Below, piece by piece: positions 1 to 6,131 of a stretch of 13,523 bases of DNA. Within the stretch, counting starts at the first letter, position 1. Every line of letters begins with the position of its first letter. The position numbers and the translations under genes were made by a program. Below the pieces are notes generated by a model. It did no database searches and was not told where the DNA came from. It worked only from the letters and a program-made list of their open reading frames with translations. Source of the DNA: an uncultured Bacilli bacterium. GTDB taxonomy: Bacteria; Bacillota_I; Bacilli_A; RFN20; CAG-288. The stretch spans positions 1 through 13,523 of the forward strand of contig CAKVBX010000041.1 of assembly GCA_934725685.1 (NCBI GenBank), read 5' to 3'.

Positions 1-59
1 CTTCAAGAGGGACAAAATCACTGAACAACTTTCAGGGACAAATTCACAGAACAACTACA
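1..59. mobile_element. Probable terminus of an IS21-family-like insertion sequence (partial)
   Basis: Two near-identical 22-bp units lie in direct orientation, and the segment ends in CA at 59, so the opposite strand begins TGTAGTTG. Multiple short direct repeats inside the ends and TG...CA termini are known traits of IS21-family elements. The transposase genes (istA/istB type) would lie left of base 1 and cannot be seen, so this could also be another kind of intergenic repeat. If correct, the element inserted about 20 bp upstream of the -35 of the small RNA promoter. Confidence 0.35.
9..56. repeat. Tandem pair of 22-bp direct repeats, period 26
   Basis: Unit 1 (9-30) begins GGGACAAAATCACTGAACAA and unit 2 (35-56) begins GGGACAAATTCACAGAACAA; both finish with CT. 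They match at 20 of 22 positions with a 4-base spacer. Such units resemble transposase-binding repeats at IS ends. Nothing similar was noticed elsewhere in the window. Confidence 0.85.
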
Positions 60-76
60 CCGGATACAATTACTTC

Positions 77-104
77 TTGAAATTTCCGAAATTTCCTTTA
101 TCAT
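77..104 (+). promoter_or_regulatory. Sigma-A-type promoter of the structured RNA
   Basis: A -35 TTGAAA (77-82) and a -10 TATCAT (99-104) are separated by 16 bp, each one mismatch from consensus. Transcription would start near 111, exactly where the 5' strand of the RNA's closing helix begins. The same TATCAT -10 recurs in the rpsU and PAP2 promoters of this window. Confidence 0.55.
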
Positions 105-110
105 AGAAGT

Positions 111-291
111 GTCTAGAAATATGCGCGTTTCCGACAAACATCAAAAGGAGACTCATATTGCCGGGCCAGCGTTGAACGCCTATAGTGAAATTCACTCCCT
201 AGGAATCCCAAAGCCCCGCTGCGGTCCCCACTTAATTACCATGGGAAAATGGTAAAATTCTAGATGCGGATGGATTTCCATCCGCTTTTTC
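111..291 (+). ncRNA. Structured small RNA, possibly 6S-like; identity unproven
   Basis: This is a non-coding stretch of about 180 nt with its own promoter and terminator. Four helices can be drawn by hand. P1 joins TCTAGAA (112-118) to TTCTAGA (258-264). P2 pairs AATATG (118-123) with CATATT (154-159) and GTTTCC (127-132) with GGAGAC (147-152, one G-U). P3 is a long arm: GGGCC (163-167) with GGTCC (223-227), AGCG (168-171) with CGCT (217-220), CCTA (179-182) with TAGG (200-203), and AGTGA (184-188) with TCACT (192-196). P4 is a perfect 7-bp hairpin, TTACCAT (236-242) with ATGGTAA (249-255). The terminator begins one base after P1 closes. Paired ends, a long apical arm, a small hairpin on the 3' side and the length all recall 6S RNA, but the strong P2 arm is less typical. 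I found no SRP, tmRNA, RNase P or T-box signature. A cis-acting leader for tkt remains possible. Confidence 0.5.
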
Positions 292-296
292 TTTTT
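266..296 (+). terminator. Intrinsic terminator of the structured RNA
   Basis: GCGGATGG (266-273) and CCATCCGC (278-285) form a perfect 8-bp stem with loop ATTT, followed by TTTTT, C, TTTTT. It lies upstream of a separate tkt promoter, so it ends the RNA transcript rather than an upstream protein gene. Confidence 0.9.
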
Positions 297-311
297 CCCC
301 TAAGCCAATAA

Positions 312-320
312 TGGTAAAAT
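312..320 (+). promoter_or_regulatory. Extended -10 promoter of tkt
   Basis: TGG-TAAAAT is an extended -10 (TGn plus hexamer). The expected -35 position (292-297) holds only the T-rich tail of the preceding terminator, which suits an extended -10 promoter. The start would be near 327, giving a short leader of about 19 nt that carries the ribosome site. The 11-bp core AATGGTAAAAT is repeated at 248-258 inside the RNA. Confidence 0.45.
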
Positions 321-345
321 AAAGCAGATATTAACGGAGGCAATT

Positions 346-2313
346 ATGAACTATGACAAAGTAGCCCTAGCGACGCTCAGAGGATTGTCGCTGGATATGA
401 TCTGTAAGGCAAAGAGCGGCCACCCCGGCATCGCCCTTTCTGCCGCACCTTTGGTTTATACTCTCTATACCCGTCACCTCAACGCAAATCCGGAAGATCC
501 GAACTGGATCAACCGCGACCGCTTCGTCCTCTCTGCAGGACACGGCTCCTCCCTTCTGTATGCCACGCTCCATCTGGCCGGCTATCACATCCCGATGGAT
601 CAGCTCAAAAAGTTCCGTCAGCTCGGTTCTCTCACTCCCGGGCATCCCGAATATGGACACACTCCCGGGGTTGATGCTACTTCCGGTCCGTTAGGACAGG
701 GTCTTTCCCAGGCTGTCGGTATGGCTATGGCAGAAGCCCATCTTGCCGCCATCTATCCGGAAGGAGGCAAGCTCATCAACCATTACACGTATGTCCTCAC
801 GGGCGATGGCTGTCTTGAAGAGGGCATCTCTCAGGAAGCTATCTCCGTCGCCGGACTTCAGCAGCTGAACAAGCTCATCCTTCTTTATGACTGCAATGAC
901 TGCACACTCGATGGTCCGCTATCCAATTCCTCCATCGAAGATACCAAACGCCGTTTCGAAGCAGCTAAGTGGAATGTACTCGTCGTCAATGACGGCAATG
1001 ACGTCGAAGAGATCGACAAAGCGATTTCCATGGCGAAGATGGCAAAAAACAAGCCGACCATCATCATCTGCCACACCGTCATCGGTTACGGTTCCCCGCT
1101 CGCCGGCTCCCACAAGAGCCACGGCAAGGCCTTCTCTCCCGAGGAAGTCACCAAGACCAAGGAAGCTCTCGGCGTCTCCTTTCCTGCCTTCCAGATCAAT
1201 GAGGAAGCCTACCTCGCCTTCCGTGAATCCTTTGTCAAGCGCGGAAAAGCCGCCTATGACAATTATCAGCGCACCTTGGACGGCTATAAGCAGAACTATC
1301 CCGAAGAATATCAGCACTTTGTCGCTTTCGCCCACAACAACGTTGCCCCTTATATTTTTAAGGGTGCCCCGAAGTATGAGAACGGCTTCAAGGATGCTAC
1401 CCGCAACACTTCTCAGGCGCTTCTAAACATTGTTGCGGAAGAACTACCTAACCTGATTGGCGGAAGTGCCGACGTCGCAGAATCGGTCAAGACCAATGTC
1501 AAGGCCTTCACTGATTTCACCCCGAACAACCGCCAGGGACAGAACATCAACTTCGGCATCCGTGAGTTCGCCATGGCCGGCATCCAGAATGGTATGCTCC
1601 TTCACGGAGGACTGAGAACTTATATTGGCTGCTTCCTCGTATTCTCCGACTATATGAAGGCCGCCATCCGTATGGCCGCCATGGAAAAGATTCCTGCCGT
1701 CTATCTCTTCAGCCACGATTCCGTCGCCGTCGGAGAGGACGGACCGACCCATCAGCCGGTCGATCAGCTCGCCATGCTCCGTGCCATTCCGGATTTCACC
1801 TTATACCGTCCCGGCGATGCCATCGAATGTGCTGCCGCCTACCACTATGCCTTCACTTCCGCTTCTCGTCCGACTGCCATCATTCTCTCCCGCCAGAATC
1901 TTGTCAACAACCCGGGTTCCAGTTTTGAAGGCGCCTTGAAGGGCGGCTATGTGGTCTCTCCCGAACAGAAGGAAGCTCAAATTACCCTCATTGCAACCGG
2001 CTCCGAGGTCAATACAGCCGTCTCCATCCAGAAGATGATTCTCGGACAAGGTATCGATTGCCGTGTCGTCTCTCTCCCCGCATTCGATGTCTTCGATGCT
2101 CAGAATGAGGAATACAAGGAAGAGACCTTCGGTGTTCCTTACGAAAAAAGAATCTTCATCGAAGCCGGAAATACGGCGATGCTCTATAAATATGCCAAGA
2201 CTGTCTTCGGTATCGACCGTTTCGGTGAATCCGCTCCCGCCAACGATGTCTTCGGCGATCTGAATTTCACCGCGGAGGCCTTGGCAGAGCAGATTTTAGC
2301 CAAAATCCGCTGA
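346..2313 (+). CDS. tkt: Transketolase
   Basis: Cytosolic thiamine-diphosphate enzyme of the non-oxidative pentose phosphate pathway. It moves two-carbon ketol units between sugar phosphates and links ribose-5-phosphate supply to glycolysis. At 655 residues it is of normal family length. The N-terminal cofactor domain shows SGHPG (H26), SAGHGS (H66), the GHPEYGHTPGVD segment and the ThDP/metal motif GDGCLEEG (153-160) ending at N184. The pyrimidine domain has NFGIREFAMAG with the catalytic Glu at 407, then HDS (457-459) and GEDGPTHQP (H469). The C-terminal domain carries ATGSEV and a final FGESAPANDVFGDLNFT stretch. The loop usually written HGAPLG reads HGKAF here, a local divergence. GGAGG at 336-340, five bases before the ATG, fixes the start. 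It is monocistronic, with a terminator right after it. Confidence is very high. Confidence 0.97.
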   Translation: MNYDKVALATLRGLSLDMICKAKSGHPGIALSAAPLVYTLYTRHLNANPEDPNWINRDRFVLSAGHGSSLLYATLHLAGYHIPMDQLKKFRQLGSLTPGHPEYGHTPGVDATSGPLGQGLSQAVGMAMAEAHLAAIYPEGGKLINHYTYVLTGDGCLEEGISQEAISVAGLQQLNKLILLYDCNDCTLDGPLSNSSIEDTKRRFEAAKWNVLVVNDGNDVEEIDKAISMAKMAKNKPTIIICHTVIGYGSPLAGSHKSHGKAFSPEEVTKTKEALGVSFPAFQINEEAYLAFRESFVKRGKAAYDNYQRTLDGYKQNYPEEYQHFVAFAHNNVAPYIFKGAPKYENGFKDATRNTSQALLNIVAEELPNLIGGSADVAESVKTNVKAFTDFTPNNRQGQNINFGIREFAMAGIQNGMLLHGGLRTYIGCFLVFSDYMKAAIRMAAMEKIPAVYLFSHDSVAVGEDGPTHQPVDQLAMLRAIPDFTLYRPGDAIECAAAYHYAFTSASRPTAIILSRQNLVNNPGSSFEGALKGGYVVSPEQKEAQITLIATGSEVNTAVSIQKMILGQGIDCRVVSLPAFDVFDAQNEEYKEETFGVPYEKRIFIEAGNTAMLYKYAKTVFGIDRFGESAPANDVFGDLNFTAEALAEQILAKIR

Positions 2314-2333
2314 TTCCGATCTAAATCTGATTG

Positions 2334-2359
2334 AGCCCGAAATTTTTTCGGGCTTTTTT
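2334..2359 (+). terminator. Intrinsic terminator of tkt
   Basis: AGCCCGAAA (2334-2342) pairs perfectly with TTTCGGGCT (2346-2354) around a TTT loop. Six Ts run from 2354 and more follow after one G. It lies 20 bases after the tkt stop. Confidence 0.92.
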
Positions 2360-2378
2360 GTTTTTTTCTGTTTTTCCG

Positions 2379-2406
2379 TTGAATGTTCTACTGAAGGGAA
2401 TAAAAT
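2379..2406 (+). promoter_or_regulatory. Promoter of the lipoprotein gene, with a palindrome over the -10
   Basis: TTGAAT (2379-2384), a 16-bp spacer and TAAAAT (2401-2406) form a fair sigma-A promoter. The -10 sits within GGGAA-TAAAA-TTCCC (2396-2410), a perfect 5-bp inverted repeat that could be an operator or a chance palindrome. Confidence 0.5.
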
Positions 2407-2424
2407 TCCCGGAAAGAGGAACTC

Positions 2425-3471
2425 ATGAAATACAAACGTACAGTAGCCGTGACGTCACTTTCGATTCTGTGTGCCGGTCTGATTTCTGCCTGCTCTCTTG
2501 TCGCTGTTTCCAACGGAAAATCCGACAATGACAAAGGCGAGCTCAACATCAAGGAAGTGGAGAACATCCGCATTCTCTCTTCCACGAAGTCCACGGACGG
2601 CAATACCATCACCGTCAAATACACTCTGAAGCCTGCCACCATCAACTATGTCAACTTCAATACGGAACTCACCTGGTCGGAGCGGGAAGACGAAGCGTAT
2701 GAATCGTCGACCTGGCACAACGGAAAAATGACTACAGACTATATCTCGACGGCCATCGACCAGAACAACAAAACAATTTCGTTCACCTGTCTCGCCCCAT
2801 TCGGCCGTGAGATGATTTTCACCATCTCATCGCCGAGCAACAGTCAGATTCAGAGCAGAATGTCTTTGAATTACACCCGCCGTGAAATTGAGGCGCCAAA
2901 AGCAACAATCGAAGCCGAAGGGTTTGTCGAGAACGAAAAACTGATTATCCAAAAAGAACTTCCGGTCTTCTCCGTCGGGTCTGTCGGTGATCGACCGACC
3001 AATCAGTTCCGTATAGAAAAGGCATATGTCGATGCTTCTTCCTATTCCTTCGATTCCCTAATCCGCCAGCCGGATGTCAGCGGTCTCTATACCACAAATT
3101 TCAAATATCTCGGAAAAGACTACACCAATCCGGAGCTTCTCCGTATGGCAATCCGCGACCATGTCAAAGAATATTTTTACTCGTTGATCGACTTTGATGA
3201 TCCCAAGGCCTTCACTTCCAAGGATTTCGAGGAAGCTTTTACTTACGAGTATGCCGCTTATTCCATGGCAGGCAAAACTGTCTTCCTCAAGAACAGTACG
3301 ATTGCAAATGACTTCCTTGCGAAATACGAACAGGCCTTTGCCAAGAATGCTGGCTTTCAGGTGACTATCTATTACGCTTCGAGAAAAATCATGACCAAGA
3401 AGTTGAGCATCACCCTTTCCGCCGACAGCCTTACGGATATCAGCCTCGAGGATAACGCAATCGTCTTTTAA
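2425..3471 (+). CDS. Putative lipoprotein with an Ig-like domain, function unknown
   Basis: A 348-residue protein that begins with a basic MKYKR, a hydrophobic stretch and a lipobox-like ISAC, so Cys23 is the likely lipidated residue and the protein should be anchored outside the membrane. A polar linker follows (24-45). Residues 50-150 read like the bacterial Ig-like (Big) modules seen in gut Firmicute surface lipoproteins: TVKYTLKPATINYVNFNTEL, then TW, a polar insert, TISFTCLAPFGREMIFTISS and a closing strand. The rest (about 155-348) is mixed alpha/beta with no motif I recognise; no enzyme motif or repeat is visible. AGAGGA at 2415-2420 supports the ATG start. It has its own promoter and no visible terminator, and its stop overlaps that of convergent sdaA. 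The lipoprotein call is firm, the Ig call moderate, the function unknown. Confidence 0.8.
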   Translation: MKYKRTVAVTSLSILCAGLISACSLVAVSNGKSDNDKGELNIKEVENIRILSSTKSTDGNTITVKYTLKPATINYVNFNTELTWSEREDEAYESSTWHNGKMTTDYISTAIDQNNKTISFTCLAPFGREMIFTISSPSNSQIQSRMSLNYTRREIEAPKATIEAEGFVENEKLIIQKELPVFSVGSVGDRPTNQFRIEKAYVDASSYSFDSLIRQPDVSGLYTTNFKYLGKDYTNPELLRMAIRDHVKEYFYSLIDFDDPKAFTSKDFEEAFTYEYAAYSMAGKTVFLKNSTIANDFLAKYEQAFAKNAGFQVTIYYASRKIMTKKLSITLSADSLTDISLEDNAIVF

Positions 3472-4679
3472 CAATGAAGGACTTTGGCAAGTCCACCGAG
3501 CGATGTTTCTTTGAGATCGGAAGGGAGTTCCTTTCCGGTCTCTTTCATCGCCTGAACCACTTTGTCAAAGGAGACTTTGTTTTCGCGGAAAGGGGAGATA
3601 TTCTTTGCATAAAGATAGGCGCTGTAGGCGTGAATGGCAGCGATACCGTTACGCTCGATGCACGGAATCTGGACATAGCCGTCGACCGGATCACAAGTGA
3701 GACCGAGGAAATGTTCCATTCCGACCTCCGCCGCATATTCGATCTGGTGATTACTGAGATGATGTAGGTAAGATAAGGAAGCGGCTGCAAACGATGCCGC
3801 CGATCCGATTTCAGCCTGACAGCCAAGCAGTGCTCCCGAGAACGAAGCGTTTTCCTTGATGAAGTCGCAGAAAAAAGCACCGACCAGATACGCTTTTGCG
3901 ATTTCGTCCAGAGAGCGGTGGCAATTGTGGTATTCATAAAATAAGACAGAAGGGACAACTCCGGAAGACCCGCAGGTCGGAGCAGTGACGATCATTTCGC
4001 CGCGGGCATTGGCTTCCGAAACAGCATAAGCATAGGCAGTGAGCAAGAGAAGACGACGCTCTGTTCTGCTGAGACAGATTTTTGCTTTCTTCAGGATATC
4101 ATTGCTGACGGCTTTCAGATGAAGGGGACCAGGAAGCGTTCCAACATAGGAAAGGGAGCTTTTCAAAGTATGGAAGGTCGCATTAAGCATCTCTTTTGCA
4201 TAGTCTAGAATGTCATCGTCCTCGAGCTTTTCAATCAAGGAGTAAAAATCAGCTATATGTTCTCGCTCCATATAGGCTAAGGCCTCATTCAGAGTATGAA
4301 ACGGAAAAACTTCCGTTTCGGAAAGTTCTTCGTTTTCCAGGCAGAAAGATCCTCCGCCGATGGAGAGATAGCGTTTTGTTTCTGAAGTTCCGCCATGGAA
4401 GAATGCCTTGATTTCCATGGTATTGGGATGGGATAAGCCTTTCAGTTTTGGACAGAATATAATTTCGGTAGGATAAGGAAGAAAGCTTTCTTTCAGGATT
4501 TTATCGGTAGCATGACCACGTCCGGTGAGAGCGAGCGAACCGAATAATGTCACTTCAAAACGGATTGGCTTTTTCATGGCGATGCGGCCGAGATAGTCTT
4601 TGGCGATACGATAAGGTCCGATTGTGTGGGAGGAGGAGGGCCCGGGTCCGACCATCAGCATAGCTTTGAGTGATTTCAT
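3468..4679 (-). CDS. sdaA: L-serine dehydratase (single-chain, iron-sulfur)
   Basis: Deaminates L-serine to pyruvate and ammonia in the cytosol using an oxygen-sensitive [4Fe-4S] cluster. The 403 residues contain the beta domain first (VGPGPSSSHTIGP, 10-22; LTGRGHATDK, 51-60) and then the alpha domain (TAPTCGSSGVVPS, 232-244; ENASFSGALLGCQAEIGSA; TCDPVDGYVQIPCIERN). Probable cluster ligands are Cys287, Cys329 and Cys340. The last residue is Cys403, matching the 'tail-in-mouth' C-terminal Cys described for the Legionella type 2 enzyme. It is fused like E. coli SdaA (about 454 aa) but shorter, whereas many Firmicutes split the enzyme into SdaAA and SdaAB. No Shine-Dalgarno sequence precedes the ATG, and the promoter lies so close that the mRNA may be leaderless. 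It lies downstream of rpsU with its own promoter and is tail to tail with the lipoprotein gene. Confidence 0.95.
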   Translation of the reverse strand: MKSLKAMLMVGPGPSSSHTIGPYRIAKDYLGRIAMKKPIRFEVTLFGSLALTGRGHATDKILKESFLPYPTEIIFCPKLKGLSHPNTMEIKAFFHGGTSETKRYLSIGGGSFCLENEELSETEVFPFHTLNEALAYMEREHIADFYSLIEKLEDDDILDYAKEMLNATFHTLKSSLSYVGTLPGPLHLKAVSNDILKKAKICLSRTERRLLLLTAYAYAVSEANARGEMIVTAPTCGSSGVVPSVLFYEYHNCHRSLDEIAKAYLVGAFFCDFIKENASFSGALLGCQAEIGSAASFAAASLSYLHHLSNHQIEYAAEVGMEHFLGLTCDPVDGYVQIPCIERNGIAAIHAYSAYLYAKNISPFRENKVSFDKVVQAMKETGKELPSDLKETSLGGLAKVLHC

Positions 4680-4686
4680 GGCTATT

Positions 4687-4715
4687 ATTTTAACTCTGAC
4701 AGGGCAAAATGAAAA
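4687..4715 (-). promoter_or_regulatory. Promoter of sdaA, probably giving a leaderless mRNA
   Basis: On the minus strand, TTTTCA (-35, 4710-4715), a 17-bp spacer and TAAAAT (-10, 4687-4692) lie just upstream of the gene. Only 7 bases (AATAGCC) separate the -10 from the ATG, so transcription should begin at or within a base or two of the start codon. The -35 overlaps the tail of the rpsU terminator. Confidence 0.45.
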
Positions 4716-4739
4716 CGGGTTACCTTATGGCAACCCGTT
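4706..4739 (-). terminator. Intrinsic terminator of rpsU
   Basis: Outer stem AACGGGTT (minus strand 4739-4732) with AACCCGTT (4721-4714), continued by two C-G pairs after an A/C mismatch around an ATAA loop. On the minus strand the stem runs into TTTT-CA-TTTT. It starts 9 bases after the rpsU stop codon. Confidence 0.8.
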
Positions 4740-4748
4740 CATTTCGCC

Positions 4749-4919
4749 TTAATGTTTTCTTCTGGCGTTTTCGGACTTGAGCTTTCTCTTCAGACCCTTC
4801 TTAAGGAAGAAGTCATGTTTACGATAGTCCGCGATGGTTCCAGCCTTGTTGACCTGACGCTTGAATCTTCTCATGGCGCCGTCTAAGGTTTCACCTTCTC
4901 TAACAACTGTTTTAGGCAA
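4749..4919 (-). CDS. rpsU: Small ribosomal subunit protein bS21
   Basis: A 56-residue, very basic protein of the 30S subunit that contacts the 3' end of 16S rRNA and helps mRNA binding. The translation begins M(L)PKTVVREGETLDGAM, continues RRFKRQVNKAGTIADYRKHD and ends SENARRKH. This follows the bS21 pattern (VR..E....A.RRFKR...K.G......R...F) with a basic tail, close to the usual Firmicute length of about 57. The start is TTG (4919-4917): no ATG lies in frame before the conserved VVRE segment, and GAGGTGAG (4932-4925) is correctly spaced five bases upstream. It is easily missed because of its size and start codon. It has its own promoter and terminator, downstream of mnmA on the same strand. 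Confidence 0.95.
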   Translation of the reverse strand: MPKTVVREGETLDGAMRRFKRQVNKAGTIADYRKHDFFLKKGLKRKLKSENARRKH

Positions 4920-4953
4920 TGTGTCTCACCTCGTTTCTAAAATGCCGTCAGTT

Positions 4954-4982
4954 ATGATACTATTTTTGGAAATTGAAATCAA
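4954..4982 (-). promoter_or_regulatory. Promoter of rpsU
   Basis: On the minus strand TTGATT (4982-4977), 17 bp, TATCAT (4959-4954): a strong sigma-A match. Transcription would start near 4947, leaving a leader of about 28 nt that holds the ribosome site. No terminator separates mnmA from this promoter, so read-through from mnmA may also reach rpsU. Confidence 0.65.
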
Positions 4983-4988
4983 GGAATT

Positions 4989-6131
4989 TCAGTAATTCAA
5001 GGGAAGAAGATTTTCTCCGTAAGTTGCGATGATGACGCCGCTTCCCACCAATCGGTCTCCCTGATAAAGACAGGCAACCTGACCTTTGGCGACGTAATCA
5101 TATCCATCATAGTCAAGATATGCCGAAGTATGGTCCGATCTGATGGTGAGACGGACCGGCAGGTCCTTTCCGCGATAACGGAATTTGCAGCAGCAGCCAT
5201 AGGGAATCGTCGGAATATCAGTCCCTATCCAGTTGAATTGGTCAAGCAGGCAGCGGTAGGATTTGCGGAAATTGTTCCCTTTCTCCTGGGCCACATAAAG
5301 AATGTTCTCCTTGACATTCTTTCCGACAACAAAGTAAGGATCCATAGAATGGCCTTTGATGCCGCCGATATTCAGGCCACGGTGTTGTCCTACCGTATAG
5401 TAAAGGACACCATCGTGCTGATGAATGACTTCACCCGTCTGCATGTCGATGACTTTTCCGGGTTTTGCAGGAAGATAGTTGTTGAGGAATTCCTTGAAAT
5501 TGCGTTCTCCGATGAAGCAAACGCCGGTGCTGTCCTTTTTTTTCGCAATGGAAAGATGCAGTTCTTCGGCAATTCGCCTTACTTCGGGTTTAGTCAGTCC
5601 GGCAAGCGGGAAAAGCGCATGGGAGAGCTGTTCCATGCTGATTTGGCCAAGGAAATAGGATTGGTCCTTGTTGCGGTCGAAGGCCTTGTAGAGGTGGGAT
5701 TCCCCGCCTTCGTCCAAACGCATGGCATAATGACCCATGGCAATCGTATCGAAGCCAAGGGATTTTGCATAGTCATAGAAGTGGCCGAATTTGATGTACT
5801 TGTTACAGAAAACATCGGCATCGGGGGTATATCCCTTCCGATAGGTTTCCAAGAACATCTGGAAGACCTCCTTCCAATACTCATCGATGAAGTCTTTCCG
5901 GACAATGGGAAGGTCGAGTTCGAAGGCCGCCTCGACGGCATCGTCATAATCGAACTCCTGGCTGCACTTATCTCCCTGGAGGGTCGGATTTCCGAGAATG
6001 TCATTGTTGGTGATGGAATCCCAGTTACGCATGAAGCAACAGGTGACATCATACCCCTGCGATTTTAAAAGATAAGCAGCGACTGCGGAATCGACACCGC
6101 CGGATAATCCTAAAAGTACTTTTTTCTTCAT
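4989..6131 (-). CDS. mnmA: tRNA-specific 2-thiouridylase MnmA
   Basis: ATP-dependent enzyme that puts sulfur on C2 of the wobble uridine (U34) of tRNA Lys, Glu and Gln. The 380 residues have usual family length. The N-terminal PP-loop ATP pyrophosphatase motif is SGGVDS (10-15). The catalytic Cys109 lies in DVFCNKYIKFGHF and the second redox Cys205 in STGVCFIGERNFKEFL. YYTVGQHRGLNIGG marks the central tRNA-binding domain, and a beta-barrel C-terminal domain follows. The usual TPNPD before the first active cysteine reads TPDAD here, a mild change. The ATG overlaps the dtd stop (ATGA), so translation is probably coupled in a two-gene operon. Sulfur would come from a cysteine desulfurase encoded elsewhere. 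Very confident. Confidence 0.97.
   Translation of the reverse strand: MKKKVLLGLSGGVDSAVAAYLLKSQGYDVTCCFMRNWDSITNNDILGNPTLQGDKCSQEFDYDDAVEAAFELDLPIVRKDFIDEYWKEVFQMFLETYRKGYTPDADVFCNKYIKFGHFYDYAKSLGFDTIAMGHYAMRLDEGGESHLYKAFDRNKDQSYFLGQISMEQLSHALFPLAGLTKPEVRRIAEELHLSIAKKKDSTGVCFIGERNFKEFLNNYLPAKPGKVIDMQTGEVIHQHDGVLYYTVGQHRGLNIGGIKGHSMDPYFVVGKNVKENILYVAQEKGNNFRKSYRCLLDQFNWIGTDIPTIPYGCCCKFRYRGKDLPVRLTIRSDHTSAYLDYDGYDYVAKGQVACLYQGDRLVGSGVIIATYGENLLPLNY

Noticed and set aside
111..345. A T-box, SAM, TPP, FMN or purine riboswitch controlling tkt
   Set aside because: I looked for their conserved core sequences and saw none, and a separate promoter lies between the terminator and tkt. A new leader class is not excluded.
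887..1426. Open frame of 179 codons inside tkt in another frame
   Set aside because: It is rich in Ser, Pro and Arg, the typical look of an out-of-frame translation, and lies wholly inside conserved tkt.
4697..4712. A cre-like sequence (TGAAAACGGGTTAC, 4710-4723) near the sdaA promoter
   Set aside because: It matches only about 11 of 14 core positions, missing the CA end, and is explained by the rpsU terminator stem.
4969..4990. Inverted repeat GAAATT...AATTTC between mnmA and rpsU as a terminator
   Set aside because: Only 6 A/T-rich pairs and no T-run on the minus strand; it overlaps the mnmA stop and the rpsU -35 and is likely chance.
5130..6068. A 312-codon open frame on the plus strand opposite mnmA
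   Set aside because: It is the antisense of a fully conserved mnmA with all motifs; the translation has no recognisable domain and no ribosome site at its start. Codon bias of mnmA keeps this frame open.
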